Below are positions 34,001-39,962 of a stretch of 42,989 nt of DNA, in pieces (position 1 is the stretch's first letter; every line of letters begins with the position of its first letter). Location of the stretch: positions 1-42,989 of IMG/VR virus record IMGVR_UViG_3300047557_002321. One strand, given 5' to 3'. The notes below the pieces were generated by a model. It did not search any database, was not told the DNA's origin, and saw only the letters and a program-made list of their open reading frames with translations. A program made the translations under genes and the position numbers. The stretch is from a virus.

Positions 34001-34156
34001 AAAGAGCGTCTTTATCATTCATGGGAATGGCAAGAGCCGGATCTTACTTTCCCTGCCCCTGACTCTGCCCTCGACTCTGCCCTCGACTCTGCCCCTGAAA
34101 TCGTTGCCGACGAGCCTGATGATACCGAAGAAGCCAATTACGACGATCTTTTCTAA
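31037..34156 (+). CDS. TOPRIM primase-RecA-like helicase, interrupted by an intein
   Basis: The 1039-codon frame gives a 689-residue protein after removal of a 350-residue intein. Zinc finger C41/C44/C60/H62, TOPRIM with VVEGE (164-168) and CPDRDEQG (D211, D213), then a RepA/RecA-like ATPase: Walker A AAGGTGK (375-381) completed by TT after the intein, and Walker B LVMIDSL near 815-821. It primes and unwinds at the phage fork. The tail is acidic with three DSA(L/P) units and ends YDDLF. The start is uncertain: GTG 31037 has GAGG one base away, and ATG 31052 or 31064 are alternatives. A terminator follows at 34202-34228. Confidence 0.9.
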   Translation: MQSQEMAATMGSAVRPCCVAFSILDHLDALEPSNEPGKYRCPACGGNDFTVNKDNGAFNCWHDTSPAHRAEIRDAIAPLTRWEKPPRDPGSYVFGYKNANGKEVVVVHRDDASGSKKIWQEFPTIDKTSNGYKTQLQEVKAGVLPYKYEEAIKTSKETGLPIFVVEGELACEQLWAIGIPSITFLGGSKQYRTNGDYSHLLKNEKLVLCPDRDEQGVAFMAEVAADNPGAQWLYADPLSWEWDNLPSGNGYDVGDYISDGAEKDDLLSSIVSKSRHKNNDGKPSYEEIISTVENFVGLYANEARIGYETSHWLEQRSVKMSQQNIDKIIEEARARVYGKEEIESIDALAIANSDKARDWLIAGIIPLGSVTLLAAAGGTGKAQALWSKVLTPTGWKLMGDICVGDEVIAGDGSVTKVIDVFPQGKKPIFKVQMSDGATTHCCDEHLWLTKTQRDRDRDRDWSVRPLKEIRETLHLHKSNGRKDRNHSIPMVGPVQFKERDLPIDPYVLGVLLGDGCMSSGNLDITVSDDEITDSFWARLEEKHSLALKEDRGGCKSYTIAENGSRNGIRNALKGLGLWGCRSWEKFVPDQYLYSSVQQRLDLLHGLMDTDGTTGGTSTTFDSSSRDLRDAVATIVMSLGGKVTCSERQPWFNYKGEKKQGRISYRAFISMPPGFKSFSIEAKASKEIERTKYVPARLIDSVEYIGDDEAQCIMVDHPSHTYVTDDFIVTHNTTLVYNWALHVALGTPWSGRRCMKGRCLLISADEPLTDTAEKLSVIGYQDAGLEPGDISFWETWRFAHMKQLEDYIRKERPSLVMIDSLTACLAGMNVDLAKSSAGDAIYGLRDMANTYRCSIVILHHLNKSGGLRDSTSFVDNVSEVVKLTRSESFDPNEFTLEWLKSRSGLAGKHVLKRDSLNYGWHYEGPLGGSLEELTRVVNAVEMRKAERFSKHQVSALTGSFEVGSTGKMLEIARRQGLITSSFQDGLNGEKERLYHSWEWQEPDLTFPAPDSALDSALDSAPEIVADEPDDTEEANYDDLF
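32180..33229 (+). other. Intein with LAGLIDADG homing endonuclease, class 3 type
   Basis: Residues 382-731 of the frame split the Walker A motif exactly between Lys381 and Thr732. Intein residue 1 is Ala, not Cys/Ser. Block A is KVLTPTGWKLMGDI and the region continues CVGDEVIAGDG. Block B has CDEHLW (intein Trp66). Block F is AQCIMVD (intein Cys330). Block G is IVTHN with Thr348 before His349-Asn350, followed by +1 Thr. Trp in block B, Cys in block F, Thr in block G and no position-1 nucleophile are the marks of class 3 inteins. LAGLIDADG motifs: YVLGVLLGDGCM (about 504-515) and LLHGLMDTDGT (about 602-612). Confidence 0.92.
34061..34096 (+). repeat. Three 12-base tandem repeats in the primase-helicase tail
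   Basis: GACTCTGCCCTC occurs at 34061-34072 and 34073-34084, and a third unit with two changes (GACTCTGCCCCT) at 34085-34096. They encode DSAL-DSAL-DSAP in the acidic linker before the DDLF end. Confidence 0.9.
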
Positions 34157-34180
34157 GATTGTGAAAGCTGCGTTTTAATT

Positions 34181-34324
34181 GTGCGCATCATCTGGGAAAA
34201 CGAGGGCTCTTATGAGCCCTCTTCTTTTACGCCTGTTGTAGAAGAAAAAGAAGAAGAAACCGTTATCGAGGAGAAGCCTGCTGATGCCCCAAAGGGATTC
34301 TGGCCTTCGTCTCAAAATCGTTGA
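34181..34324 (+). CDS. Possible small acidic protein (47 residues)
   Basis: A GTG-started frame encodes MRIIWENEGSYEPSSF... with an EEKEEE run and an end KGFWPSSQNR. It spans the terminator at 34202-34228 and overlaps the next gene by 41 bases. There is no good ribosome site. The composition is not random, but the hairpin inside argues against it; it may be an antisense of selection on the terminator. Confidence 0.25.
   Translation: MRIIWENEGSYEPSSFTPVVEEKEEETVIEEKPADAPKGFWPSSQNR
34202..34228 (+). terminator. Terminator after primase-helicase
   Basis: GAGGGCTC (34202-34209) and GAGCCCTC (34214-34221) form a perfect 8-base stem with loop TTAT, followed by TTCTTTT. It lies 45 bases after the primase-helicase stop. 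Confidence 0.85.
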
Positions 34325-34511
34325 AGGAGGCTATGCCATTGCTCGATGGTCTGAACAAGGCTTTCTGGAGCAACTAAGCTTTCCATTTGATTCCATTGAA
34401 AAGGCCAGGGAGTTCCTGGCCATCGCAAGTTACGAACTGCGTTTCATTCCAGGCGTTCTCCCTTCCATCGACAAACGATTCAAGGAAAAAGCATTTGTTA
34501 TTTGCGAATAG
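34284..34511 (+). CDS. Hypothetical small protein
   Basis: The 75 residues include LRLKIVEGGYAIARWSEQGFL and FPFDSIEKAREFLAIASYELRF, a plausible alpha/beta mini-domain. GAGGAG lies about 10 bases before the ATG. It follows the primase-helicase terminator and is itself closed by the terminator at 34517-34543. No family recognised. Confidence 0.55.
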   Translation: MPQRDSGLRLKIVEGGYAIARWSEQGFLEQLSFPFDSIEKAREFLAIASYELRFIPGVLPSIDKRFKEKAFVICE

Positions 34512-34516
34512 CAAAC

Positions 34517-34543
34517 AAAAAAGGGGCGTAAGCCCCTTTTTTT
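34517..34543. terminator. Bidirectional terminator between convergent genes
   Basis: GGGGC (34523-34527) and GCCCC (34532-34536) with loop GTAA are flanked by an A-run before and seven T after, so it works on both strands. It lies between the + gene ending at 34511 and the - gene ending at 34542. Confidence 0.85.
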
Positions 34544-34754
34544 ATTTAGGACAATGGAGGAAATATTGGTAGCGCTGTGATGGATCTAAGAATTGCACCA
34601 CTTCACAGCCTTTGTATTCGGCCACTGTTTTGAACTGATTTTCGGGACGTTTTTCCGCGTCAAACACTGCAACAATAAGAAACAGGAAAAAGATGAATAC
34701 AGCACCATATAAGCCGCCAATAAAAAGATTTTGAAGAAGTTCTGCTGGTTTCAT
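34542..34754 (-). CDS. Small membrane protein
   Basis: I start at ATG 34754: GAGGA lies seven bases upstream and the ATG overlaps the previous stop as ATGA. The longer frame from 34778 lies inside that gene. The 70 residues have one strong transmembrane helix (LFIGGLYGAVFIFFLFLIVA, about 9-30) and a soluble end with two Cys (KGCEVVQ, YFLHCPK). Function unknown. Confidence 0.65.
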   Translation of the reverse strand: MKPAELLQNLFIGGLYGAVFIFFLFLIVAVFDAEKRPENQFKTVAEYKGCEVVQFLDPSQRYQYFLHCPK

Positions 34755-34927
34755 TTCTTCTTCCTCATTGATTTCCATCGCCCTTGCTCTAAGGCACGCT
34801 CTTCAGCGCGTTGCTTGCCTTTGAGCCAAGCTTCTGTGCTTTGACCAGGCTTGGGACCATTGCGGGGCAGACGAGTGATCTTGGGGGATTCTGGGGATGG
34901 TTCAGACATTGATTTCGGAGGAACCAT
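34751..34927 (-). CDS. Hypothetical basic protein
   Basis: From ATG 34927 the product is 58 residues; ATG 34909 (MSEPSPESPKITRLPRNG...) is an alternative. Neither has a clear ribosome site. It is Pro-rich at the start and strongly basic at the end (KQRAEERALEQGRWKSMRKKK region). Its TGA overlaps the next start as ATGA. I see no reason to extend it to 35023. Confidence 0.5.
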   Translation of the reverse strand: MVPPKSMSEPSPESPKITRLPRNGPKPGQSTEAWLKGKQRAEERALEQGRWKSMRKKK

Positions 34928-35096
34928 GGAAATAGTAGCAGAATAAGCAATGTGCCAATTCAAAACTGTCACAGTGAAATTTGACAGGGGCTTTACAATC
35001 GTCCAGTAGTTGCCTGGCAGCATCTACGGGCCTGGCGCAACGTCCACAAATCTACGCTGCGGCCCTCTCGACGAGAGGGTTCTATGGAGGCGAAAA

Positions 35097-35143
35097 GTTA
35101 TTGCGAATCCTGATAAACATCGTTTATTGGCTTTTTCAATAAC
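35097..35143. repeat. Hairpin H1 of the triple hairpin element
   Basis: GTTATTG (35097-35103) pairs with CAATAAC (35137-35143). Inside, ATAAAC (35113-35118) pairs with GTTTAT (35122-35127) around ATC, extendable with G-T pairs. The 3' inner strand reads GGCTTTTTCAA before the closing arm, as in H2 and H3. Confidence 0.65.
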
Positions 35144-35149
35144 CTTCGC

Positions 35150-35204
35150 GAAAATGCCGACGCGCAGGGCGAGCCCCAAGCGAGCCTTATCCAACGGCAT
35201 TTTC
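35150..35204. repeat. Hairpin H2 of the triple hairpin element
   Basis: GAAAATGCCG (35150-35159) pairs perfectly over 10 bases with CGGCATTTTC (35195-35204). The inner region begins ACGCGCAG, can form GGG/CCC, and ends GCCTTATCCAA. Inner start and end are similar to H3 (ACGAGCAG ... GCTTTATTCAA). Confidence 0.8.
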
Positions 35205-35247
35205 TTTAAGACTTCCTCTCGATTATTTCTTCTATAAAGCGTCTTTC

Positions 35248-35301
35248 GGAAATGGCCTACGAGCAGCGCCCCTTTAGGGGCTTTATTCAAAGGCCATTTC
35301 C
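35248..35301. repeat. Hairpin H3 of the triple hairpin element
   Basis: GGAAATGGCCT (35248-35258) pairs perfectly over 11 bases with AGGCCATTTCC (35291-35301). An inner stem GCCCC/GGGGC (35268-35272 and 35277-35281) has a TTTA loop. The internal loop is symmetric, nine bases on each side. Confidence 0.85.
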
Positions 35302-35347
35302 TTCCCAGTAATCACTATTTAAACTACAAGGGCGAATTCAAAGGCTT

Positions 35348-35584
35348 ATGCCTCGTCCTCCTCAATCTCCTGATAAGCTGCCTGTCATTGACTATCAGGG
35401 AGTTACCATCGAGCCCATTCAGCATTACGGCTTCTGCATTCCTGATAAAGGCCCTATCCCTAAGCCTCGCGTGATGTATGGTGCTCGTAATCCTGAAGAT
35501 GGTGAACGTCACTGGCGCTCAAGCTACGACGAAATCATCTCTTTGATTAATCGTGGTTTTGTAGTTGCTAGCGGTGAATCCTGA
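35348..35584 (+). CDS. Hypothetical protein
   Basis: The 78-residue protein begins MPRPPQSPDKLPVIDYQGV and contains GFCIPDKGPIPKPRVMYGA and a WRSSYDEIISLINRG helix. AAGG lies close before the ATG. It is the first gene to the right of the hairpin element and shares its TGA with the next start (TGATGA). No family recognised. Confidence 0.65.
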   Translation: MPRPPQSPDKLPVIDYQGVTIEPIQHYGFCIPDKGPIPKPRVMYGARNPEDGERHWRSSYDEIISLINRGFVVASGES

Positions 35585-35694
35585 TGAATGAATCAGTTAT
35601 TGATGCCTATGCAATTGCTGCTGCTGCATTCTTCTTTTCCTTCGGTCTCATTGTTATCAATGGATTGATCAATGAAAATGGTAAAGAAAAATGA
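35584..35694 (+). CDS. Small membrane protein (36 residues)
   Basis: The frame gives MNESVIDAYAIAAAAFFFS... and ends NENGKEK, one transmembrane helix. Its ATG overlaps the previous TGA by one base, and its TGA overlaps the next ATG by 4 bases. Tight coupling on both sides makes it likely to be real. Confidence 0.6.
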   Translation: MNESVIDAYAIAAAAFFFSFGLIVINGLINENGKEK

Positions 35695-35798
35695 CATGGC
35701 CAGTTGCATTTGTCCTCGCTGTTGGCATCATTTGTCTGACCATCGGTTTTTCTGAAATCCTTCACCATGACAGCAAGTCCAATGGACGAATTGAATGA
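35691..35798 (+). CDS. Small membrane protein (35 residues)
   Basis: The frame gives MTWPVAFVLAVGIICLTIGF followed by a polar tail ending NGRIE; one transmembrane helix. It starts in the previous stop (ATGA) and its last 32 bases overlap the next gene. Function unknown. Confidence 0.55.
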   Translation: MTWPVAFVLAVGIICLTIGFSEILHHDSKSNGRIE

Positions 35799-36093
35799 TC
35801 TCCTGAAGGAGCTTGAAAGCATTAAAGCTTCTCAAAAAGCTCTTGCAGAAAAGGAAACTCAATGCAAAGAAGACTTGCTAGAGCTAATGAAAGAAAATGG
35901 CATTGAAAAAGAAGAAACCGACTATGGCTCCATTCGCATTCAACGCCGTTACGAAAAGGATTATGGTGCGCAAATCCGCACAATGGAAGTAGAGTTAAAG
36001 GAGGCCAAGAAATTGGCTGATGACATGGGCGATTATGAAGTGCTGGGCTTCAAGGAAAGCCTTGTCTACACTCCCCCAAAGGATGTTTTCTGA
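35767..36093 (+). CDS. Coiled-coil protein, function unknown
   Basis: The 108 residues have a long N-terminal coiled coil (about 5-45, LNDLLKELESIKASQKAL) followed by a beta/alpha end with YGSIRIQRRYEKDYG and a YTPPKDVF end. This is the general shape of small phage proteins of the siphovirus Gp157 or host-nuclease-inhibitor kind, but I cannot assign one. ATG 35782 is an alternative start. Confidence 0.65.
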   Translation: MTASPMDELNDLLKELESIKASQKALAEKETQCKEDLLELMKENGIEKEETDYGSIRIQRRYEKDYGAQIRTMEVELKEAKKLADDMGDYEVLGFKESLVYTPPKDVF

Positions 36094-36105
36094 GCGCATC
36101 TTCTT

Positions 36106-36312
36106 TTGACCCTAATCCTTCCTCTCCATAGCTCTCCATTTCTTTCCATTGAAGAATGGGAAGAATTACAGGCATTGCGAGAGGCCATTAGTGATGCTCC
36201 GTCTTCTGTGGTGCCATGGAAGATGGAGCGTTTTTCTTTCTTGTTTGCTAGGAGCCTACAAGGAAAAGGCGATGGCGTGGTATTATCAGCAGGCGAGCGG
36301 GACATCCTTTAA
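36106..36312 (+). CDS. Hypothetical small protein
   Basis: A TTG-started frame of 68 residues contains LSIEEWEELQALREAISDAP and KMERFSFLFARSLQGKGDG, which looks like a helical domain. The true start is uncertain; there is no ribosome site. The stop shares one base with the next ATG (TAATG). Confidence 0.5.
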   Translation: MTLILPLHSSPFLSIEEWEELQALREAISDAPSSVVPWKMERFSFLFARSLQGKGDGVVLSAGERDIL

Positions 36313-36593
36313 TGACCAACTTTCGCACAAAGCCACCTTGGCAAAGCGGCGAGTCAGTTCCAAGTGAATATTCAATTGTCGCGGAATTCCCGCATGTCTC
36401 TTGGGGGTGGGATTGTGATGCACATTACTGGATTCTCCTTGACAAAGACGGCAATCGTGTTTTAGGCACAACAAGCCATGGCAGCTTTTTTATTTGTAAG
36501 GACGCGCAAGAGTGGCTTAATGGCCAGATAGAAGATTTAAAAGAATACATTGCAGACACCCGAAAGGCGCTAAGGCAATTAACGAATGACTGA
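36312..36593 (+). CDS. Hypothetical protein
   Basis: The 93-residue protein is Trp-rich in the first half (VSWGWDCDAHYWILLDKDG) and ends in a helix (GQIEDLKEYIADTRKALRQL). It overlaps the next gene by 8 bases. No family recognised. Confidence 0.6.
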   Translation: MTNFRTKPPWQSGESVPSEYSIVAEFPHVSWGWDCDAHYWILLDKDGNRVLGTTSHGSFFICKDAQEWLNGQIEDLKEYIADTRKALRQLTND

Positions 36594-36951
36594 TTCTCAA
36601 TACCACGCACCTGCGTCTTGGGTTGCCTTGATTGAATCGAGCGAAGAAGTGATACGACTCGATAAGGAGGGCTTTCACTACCGAGGTGAGTTTATTGCTG
36701 ATGCCGGTGAGGCTCATCGGCTAATGGTGGCTTTCCTGCAACGTCAGCTCTCGACTCAAGAGCCCTCTGCGGAGTGGCTTGAAGCTCGCGAGAACGAAAT
36801 GTGCAAGCACTCAGCGTGGGCTGAAGACGGCGTTTTGAAAATGGCCAATAACGATGACGGCTACTACGTTGAGACGTTTAAAAGCCATCAAGAGCTGGAG
36901 CAATTTATTGCTTATCTACGCCTTCAGGCCAATGAAGCTTGGCCGCTGTAG
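36586..36951 (+). CDS. Hypothetical protein
   Basis: The 121 residues contain DKEGFHYRGEFIADAGEAHR, then a helical middle and a FKSHQELEQFIAYLR end. Similar short proteins with the F(H/Y)YRGxxIxDAGEAHR pattern are ones I associate with picocyanobacteria and their phages. Function unknown. Confidence 0.6.
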   Translation: MTDSQYHAPASWVALIESSEEVIRLDKEGFHYRGEFIADAGEAHRLMVAFLQRQLSTQEPSAEWLEARENEMCKHSAWAEDGVLKMANNDDGYYVETFKSHQELEQFIAYLRLQANEAWPL

Positions 36952-37005
36952 CCGAATGCATTAGAGAATATTGGCGATACACTGTTGCAAGATTAATTAT
37001 TCTCC

Positions 37006-37773
37006 ATGGCAGAAGAAAAGAAAAAGCGCAATATTCCACCTCCGAAGCAGCGTCGCGTGCCATTTCAGAGCGATGAGGCCCTGGTGGAACATTGCGTGAA
37101 GATTCTAGTGAAAAGTGGAATGACGCCAGAACAGATTGATATCCTCAGGAATAAAAATTATGATATGTTCTCTAAAGAGGTTGTTGGACAGCGTAGGTAC
37201 GCTACAAGCATGCTTCTCGCAGCCAATTTAAGCAACGAGCAAATTGCAAAAGTATTCAAGCTAAGTAAAGAGACAGTTGCTTCTGATAGGGAACATCTTC
37301 GCAAGGTTTACACTGAAAGTATTCTTCAGAATGCAGACCACTGGCGAGCAAAGCTTCTCAAGGAGCAAGATGAAATTAAAAATAAAGCAATGAAAAGCTT
37401 CGAGGCTAGCAAGCAAAAGATTATTCGCAAAATTCAAGAACGCAATGGAGACGAAATTATCACCACGGAAGTATATGAAACTGCTGGCGAATCAAGCTTC
37501 TTAAGTGTTGCAAAAGGCTGCTTAGAACAGCAAGCAAAAATCCTCGGCCTCTTTGACAAGAAGCCTGAAGTAAAAGACGACGATAAAAGTTATAAAAAAT
37601 TCCTCAATAACTTATCAAGCGAAGTTAAAAAAATCCGCGAAGCTGAAAAGAACGCTGGTGATCGTGCCTCTGCCATTGACGCAGAAGCCACTTTTGACGA
37701 TGAAGGAAATCTTGATGGAGATAGCCGTCCTATGTTGCCTGCCAATCCTGAAGACAATCAGGACGATGCTTGA
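37006..37773 (+). CDS. HTH protein resembling a terminase small subunit
   Basis: The 255-residue protein has a basic start (MAEEKKKRNIPPPKQRRVPF), a helix-turn-helix at about 71-97 (LSNEQIAKVFKLSKETVASD), a long central helix, then SFLSVAKGCLEQQAKILGL near 165-185. The last is the pattern of small terminase proteins before the oligomer interface. The end is acidic. No large terminase lies next to it, so a general DNA-binding role is the alternative. Confidence 0.45.
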   Translation: MAEEKKKRNIPPPKQRRVPFQSDEALVEHCVKILVKSGMTPEQIDILRNKNYDMFSKEVVGQRRYATSMLLAANLSNEQIAKVFKLSKETVASDREHLRKVYTESILQNADHWRAKLLKEQDEIKNKAMKSFEASKQKIIRKIQERNGDEIITTEVYETAGESSFLSVAKGCLEQQAKILGLFDKKPEVKDDDKSYKKFLNNLSSEVKKIREAEKNAGDRASAIDAEATFDDEGNLDGDSRPMLPANPEDNQDDA

Positions 37774-37818
37774 CAGGGCTATTGTGAACAGCGACAATGC
37801 TTATGATTTCTCTCCTCC

Positions 37819-38265
37819 ATGGACTTTTCTTCAGTAAACGAATTCCTTAAAGCAGCACGTTCTGCCAAGAAAGACCAGGAGGCGATTATCAACGAAAAGA
37901 TTGAGCCGTTCATGGACGATCCGTCCACAATTGGCATCACGCCAGAACTGTCCGAAAGCCTTGATGATCTCGTGGAGAAATATGGCGATGAAGCCCTAAG
38001 GGCCACTGCTATGTTCTCCATCGGTAAGTGGATGGAAGTGCATAACGATATTCTTCAGCAGCATTGCATGAACGATGACATGCAGGCAGCGTTATGGGTG
38101 ATGAATGATATCAGCAAGCTTTCCCTTATCCTCCAAACCATGGAAGACATTAGTAGCTTTGGCGGTGACGATGACTGGCGCAAAATGCTCAAAAAAGTTG
38201 TGAGCCAAGCAGTGTTAGAAAATTGTGAAGAGCGTGGCATCAACCCAGAGGATTTGCTTTCATGA
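37819..38265 (+). CDS. Hypothetical protein
   Basis: The 148-residue acidic, all-helical protein begins MDFSSVNEFLKAARSAKKDQ and ends EERGINPEDLLS. It follows the HTH gene after 45 bases and its stop overlaps the next start as ATGA. No family recognised. Confidence 0.65.
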   Translation: MDFSSVNEFLKAARSAKKDQEAIINEKIEPFMDDPSTIGITPELSESLDDLVEKYGDEALRATAMFSIGKWMEVHNDILQQHCMNDDMQAALWVMNDISKLSLILQTMEDISSFGGDDDWRKMLKKVVSQAVLENCEERGINPEDLLS

Positions 38266-38441
38266 TTAAGGGCAACGTACAGGACGCCTACCAGCTTTCC
38301 TTTCGTGAAGGGCAAGTAACCATGATCCTGGCTTCTTCAGAAGAACAGGCTCGTAGTCTTGCTTCTTACCATTTCCCTTCTCTTTCCATCGTCTCAATTA
38401 AAAGGCTCAACAACAATGGAGCAACTGACGATTGCAACTAG
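38262..38441 (+). CDS. Small conserved-looking protein (59 residues)
   Basis: The frame begins MIKGNVQDAYQLSFREGQV and contains SSEEQARSLASYHFPSLSIV, then a polar end. The pattern 'AxSEEQARxLxxxxFPxLSIVSI' is typical of tiny phage proteins with one beta-alpha-beta unit. It starts in the previous stop (ATGA) and overlaps the next gene by 26 bases. Confidence 0.6.
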   Translation: MIKGNVQDAYQLSFREGQVTMILASSEEQARSLASYHFPSLSIVSIKRLNNNGATDDCN

Positions 38442-38814
38442 CCTGCCACCCATGGCAAGCGTGTTCATTCCGCCTGTCCTGAAAGATGACATGGAGGCTG
38501 CACTGTCCGATGATGTGCATCCTGCATGGAAAAAGCTTCAACGCCACGGCAATCATTTTGTGCTTCAAACCAATAGCCTCGATGATCTGACGGAAGTGGC
38601 TGATTGGGCACGCACTGCTCTGGTGGAGCCTGAGAAGCCGCTTAGTAAGGCACGACGGCAGGCTTACCAGGCAGTTGTGAACAGGGCTGCTCGTTGGGCC
38701 ATCCTGGAGCCGCTAGGCGACTGTCACGTTCTGGCAGTGCAATGGAGGGAGGGAAAGCTAAGGGGCAAGTTTGTGGTGAAGGGCAATGGAGAAATGAGCT
38801 ATAAGCAAAACTAA
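38416..38814 (+). CDS. Hypothetical protein
   Basis: I start at ATG 38416, nine bases after AAAAGG, not at 38359, which lies within the small gene upstream. The 132 residues contain WKKLQRHGNHFVLQTNSLDD and EKPLSKARRQAYQAVVNRAA, then a C-terminal beta part (CHVLAVQWREGKLRGKFVV). No family recognised; a basic helix suggests nucleic-acid contact. Confidence 0.6.
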   Translation: MEQLTIATSLPPMASVFIPPVLKDDMEAALSDDVHPAWKKLQRHGNHFVLQTNSLDDLTEVADWARTALVEPEKPLSKARRQAYQAVVNRAARWAILEPLGDCHVLAVQWREGKLRGKFVVKGNGEMSYKQN

Positions 38815-38878
38815 TTGTCTTTTCCATTGACAAGCCTCCAGGCCAGACGGCACACTGCTTTCAGTTCGCCATTCCTCT

Positions 38879-39175
38879 GTGGCTCACGTTTCCTATCTCA
38901 TTCCTGACAGGCCCTATCTTTCCTGGGGCTTTGAGGTGAAAGACTTGCAAAAGTATGTCACCACTCTTGAAAAGATTTGCGACAACCCAGACTTTGCTAT
39001 CGACCATCGCAATGACTGGCTTGATCTTCTCTCTTTGAAGTGGAATCTGCAGGCTGCTCTTGGTCTCTATGAAAAGGAAAAGCAAGAGCGTTCTGAAGAG
39101 CCTTCTGCTGATGATTTTATGAACTATCTAACTGACTATTCCACTTCTGTCGCGAAGGAGAACAACAATGGCTGA
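38879..39175 (+). CDS. Hypothetical protein
   Basis: A GTG-started frame of 98 residues begins MAHVSYLIPDRPYLSWGFEV and is helical after that (DWLDLLSLKWNLQAALGLYEK). No ribosome site is visible. Its end overlaps the next gene by 8 bases. Confidence 0.55.
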   Translation: MAHVSYLIPDRPYLSWGFEVKDLQKYVTTLEKICDNPDFAIDHRNDWLDLLSLKWNLQAALGLYEKEKQERSEEPSADDFMNYLTDYSTSVAKENNNG

Positions 39176-39521
39176 CTACCGCGCAACGCCCGAGCAATGG
39201 GTAAACATGGAAAAGTATGGGAGCAACATTGACGGCGGCTACGCCGCCTGCATCCTCGAACTCCGCGCCAGGGTCGAGGCACTGGAGGCCAACTCATCAG
39301 CCAGGCTTACAGGTTCCAACTATCCGGAAAAACCAGATGGTTCGCTGGTGGAGCGAGTGGCCGGCGCAATTGCTAAGGCCGAGCACCTCTGCGACGCGGA
39401 GGATGCGCTTCCAGAAGCACGAGCCGCTATCCGCGAGGTAGCGGCGTGGATGGCCAGTAATCCCGACCATTACTTTCCGCCAGCTCTCGTCTTTACTCTT
39501 GAACAGCAGGTCGAGGAATGA
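39168..39521 (+). CDS. Picocyanobacterial-type small protein (ATPEQW)
   Basis: The 117 residues begin MADYRATPEQWVNMEKYG and contain ILELRARVEALEA (coiled coil), SLVERVAGAIAKAEHL and ARAAIREVAAWM. I recall proteins of this pattern from Synechococcus genomes and their phages. AAGGAG precedes the ATG. G+C is high (40 of 60 at 39241-39300), above most of the window, fitting transfer from a GC-rich host. Function unknown. Confidence 0.7.
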   Translation: MADYRATPEQWVNMEKYGSNIDGGYAACILELRARVEALEANSSARLTGSNYPEKPDGSLVERVAGAIAKAEHLCDAEDALPEARAAIREVAAWMASNPDHYFPPALVFTLEQQVEE

Positions 39522-39589
39522 CCAATTACCAATCAACTCTACTTTTCGCCGTTCTGCTCATCGCCATCATTGCTTGGTACTTCAAATGA
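39518..39589 (+). CDS. Very small membrane protein (23 residues)
   Basis: The frame encodes MTNYQSTLLFAVLLIAIIAW plus three residues, essentially a single transmembrane helix. Its ATG overlaps the previous TGA and its TGA overlaps the next ATG, both as ATGA, which is the main reason to accept so short a gene. Confidence 0.45.
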   Translation: MTNYQSTLLFAVLLIAIIAWYFK

Positions 39590-39792
39590 CCAACCTCTCT
39601 CCCGTAGCCCAAGCTGTTTTAGAAGCCCACGACATTGGCTTCTCGACTCCAGCAATTTGCCTAGCGGAGGCGTTGCGTGCTCTTGCGGATCAGGTGGTGC
39701 CACCCTGTGGCGCTACTTCTGAGAGTGGAACTAAGCAGTTGCTCATCCGACACCAAATCCTCGCCATCGCAAACGAGCTGGACAACCAATGA
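39586..39792 (+). CDS. Picocyanobacterial-type small protein (LSPVAQAVLEA)
   Basis: I start at ATG 39586, in the ATGA junction; the longer frame from 39499 runs through the upstream gene. The 68 residues begin MTNLSPVAQAVLEAHDIG and contain AEALRALADQVVPP and an ILAIANELD end, a pattern I associate with Synechococcus and its phages. Function unknown. Confidence 0.6.
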   Translation: MTNLSPVAQAVLEAHDIGFSTPAICLAEALRALADQVVPPCGATSESGTKQLLIRHQILAIANELDNQ

Positions 39793-39962
39793 AACTTACA
39801 AAGAAAAATCTGATCTGGGCTCTCTGTCGTCTTATGGATGGAGTCAAAGAGCATGAAGTCTACGGGATGACTGGTTTAGCTCCATACGACTGCTCCATTC
39901 TTTGGCAGATCTACACCCAGGCTCGGAAAGAACCTTTTTCTCACCCTTCTTACAATGACTGA
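39789..39962 (+). CDS. Small protein (57 residues)
   Basis: The frame begins MKLTKKNLIWALCRLMDGVK and ends ARKEPFSHPSYND. It starts in the previous stop (ATGA) and overlaps the next gene by 8 bases. No family recognised. Confidence 0.55.
   Translation: MKLTKKNLIWALCRLMDGVKEHEVYGMTGLAPYDCSILWQIYTQARKEPFSHPSYND

Larger units (their letters stand above)
34928..35347. other. 420-base gene-free stretch with a set of hairpins
   Basis: This gap between divergent genes contains no convincing protein gene. The two longer open frames (35010-35237 + and 35024-35290 -) have no ribosome site, are highly basic, and coincide with inverted repeats. It holds a short hairpin at 35063-35079 (CCCTCTCG/CGAGAGGG) and three large hairpins listed separately. 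Candidate uses are a structured RNA, a replication origin or a divergent control region. Confidence 0.6.

Noticed and set aside
34979-35010. TTGACA on + strand before the hairpin element
   Set aside because: The sequence 17 bases downstream (CAGTAG region) is not a -10 box.
35024-35290. 88-codon - strand frame and 75-codon + frame (35010-35237) as genes
   Set aside because: Both lie on the hairpin array, have no ribosome site, and their composition (very basic) follows from the inverted repeats. Kept as part of the structured element.
37006-37773. Firm call of terminase small subunit
   Set aside because: The HTH and AKILGL region fit, but no large terminase is adjacent and the gene sits among accessory genes. 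Left as a resemblance.
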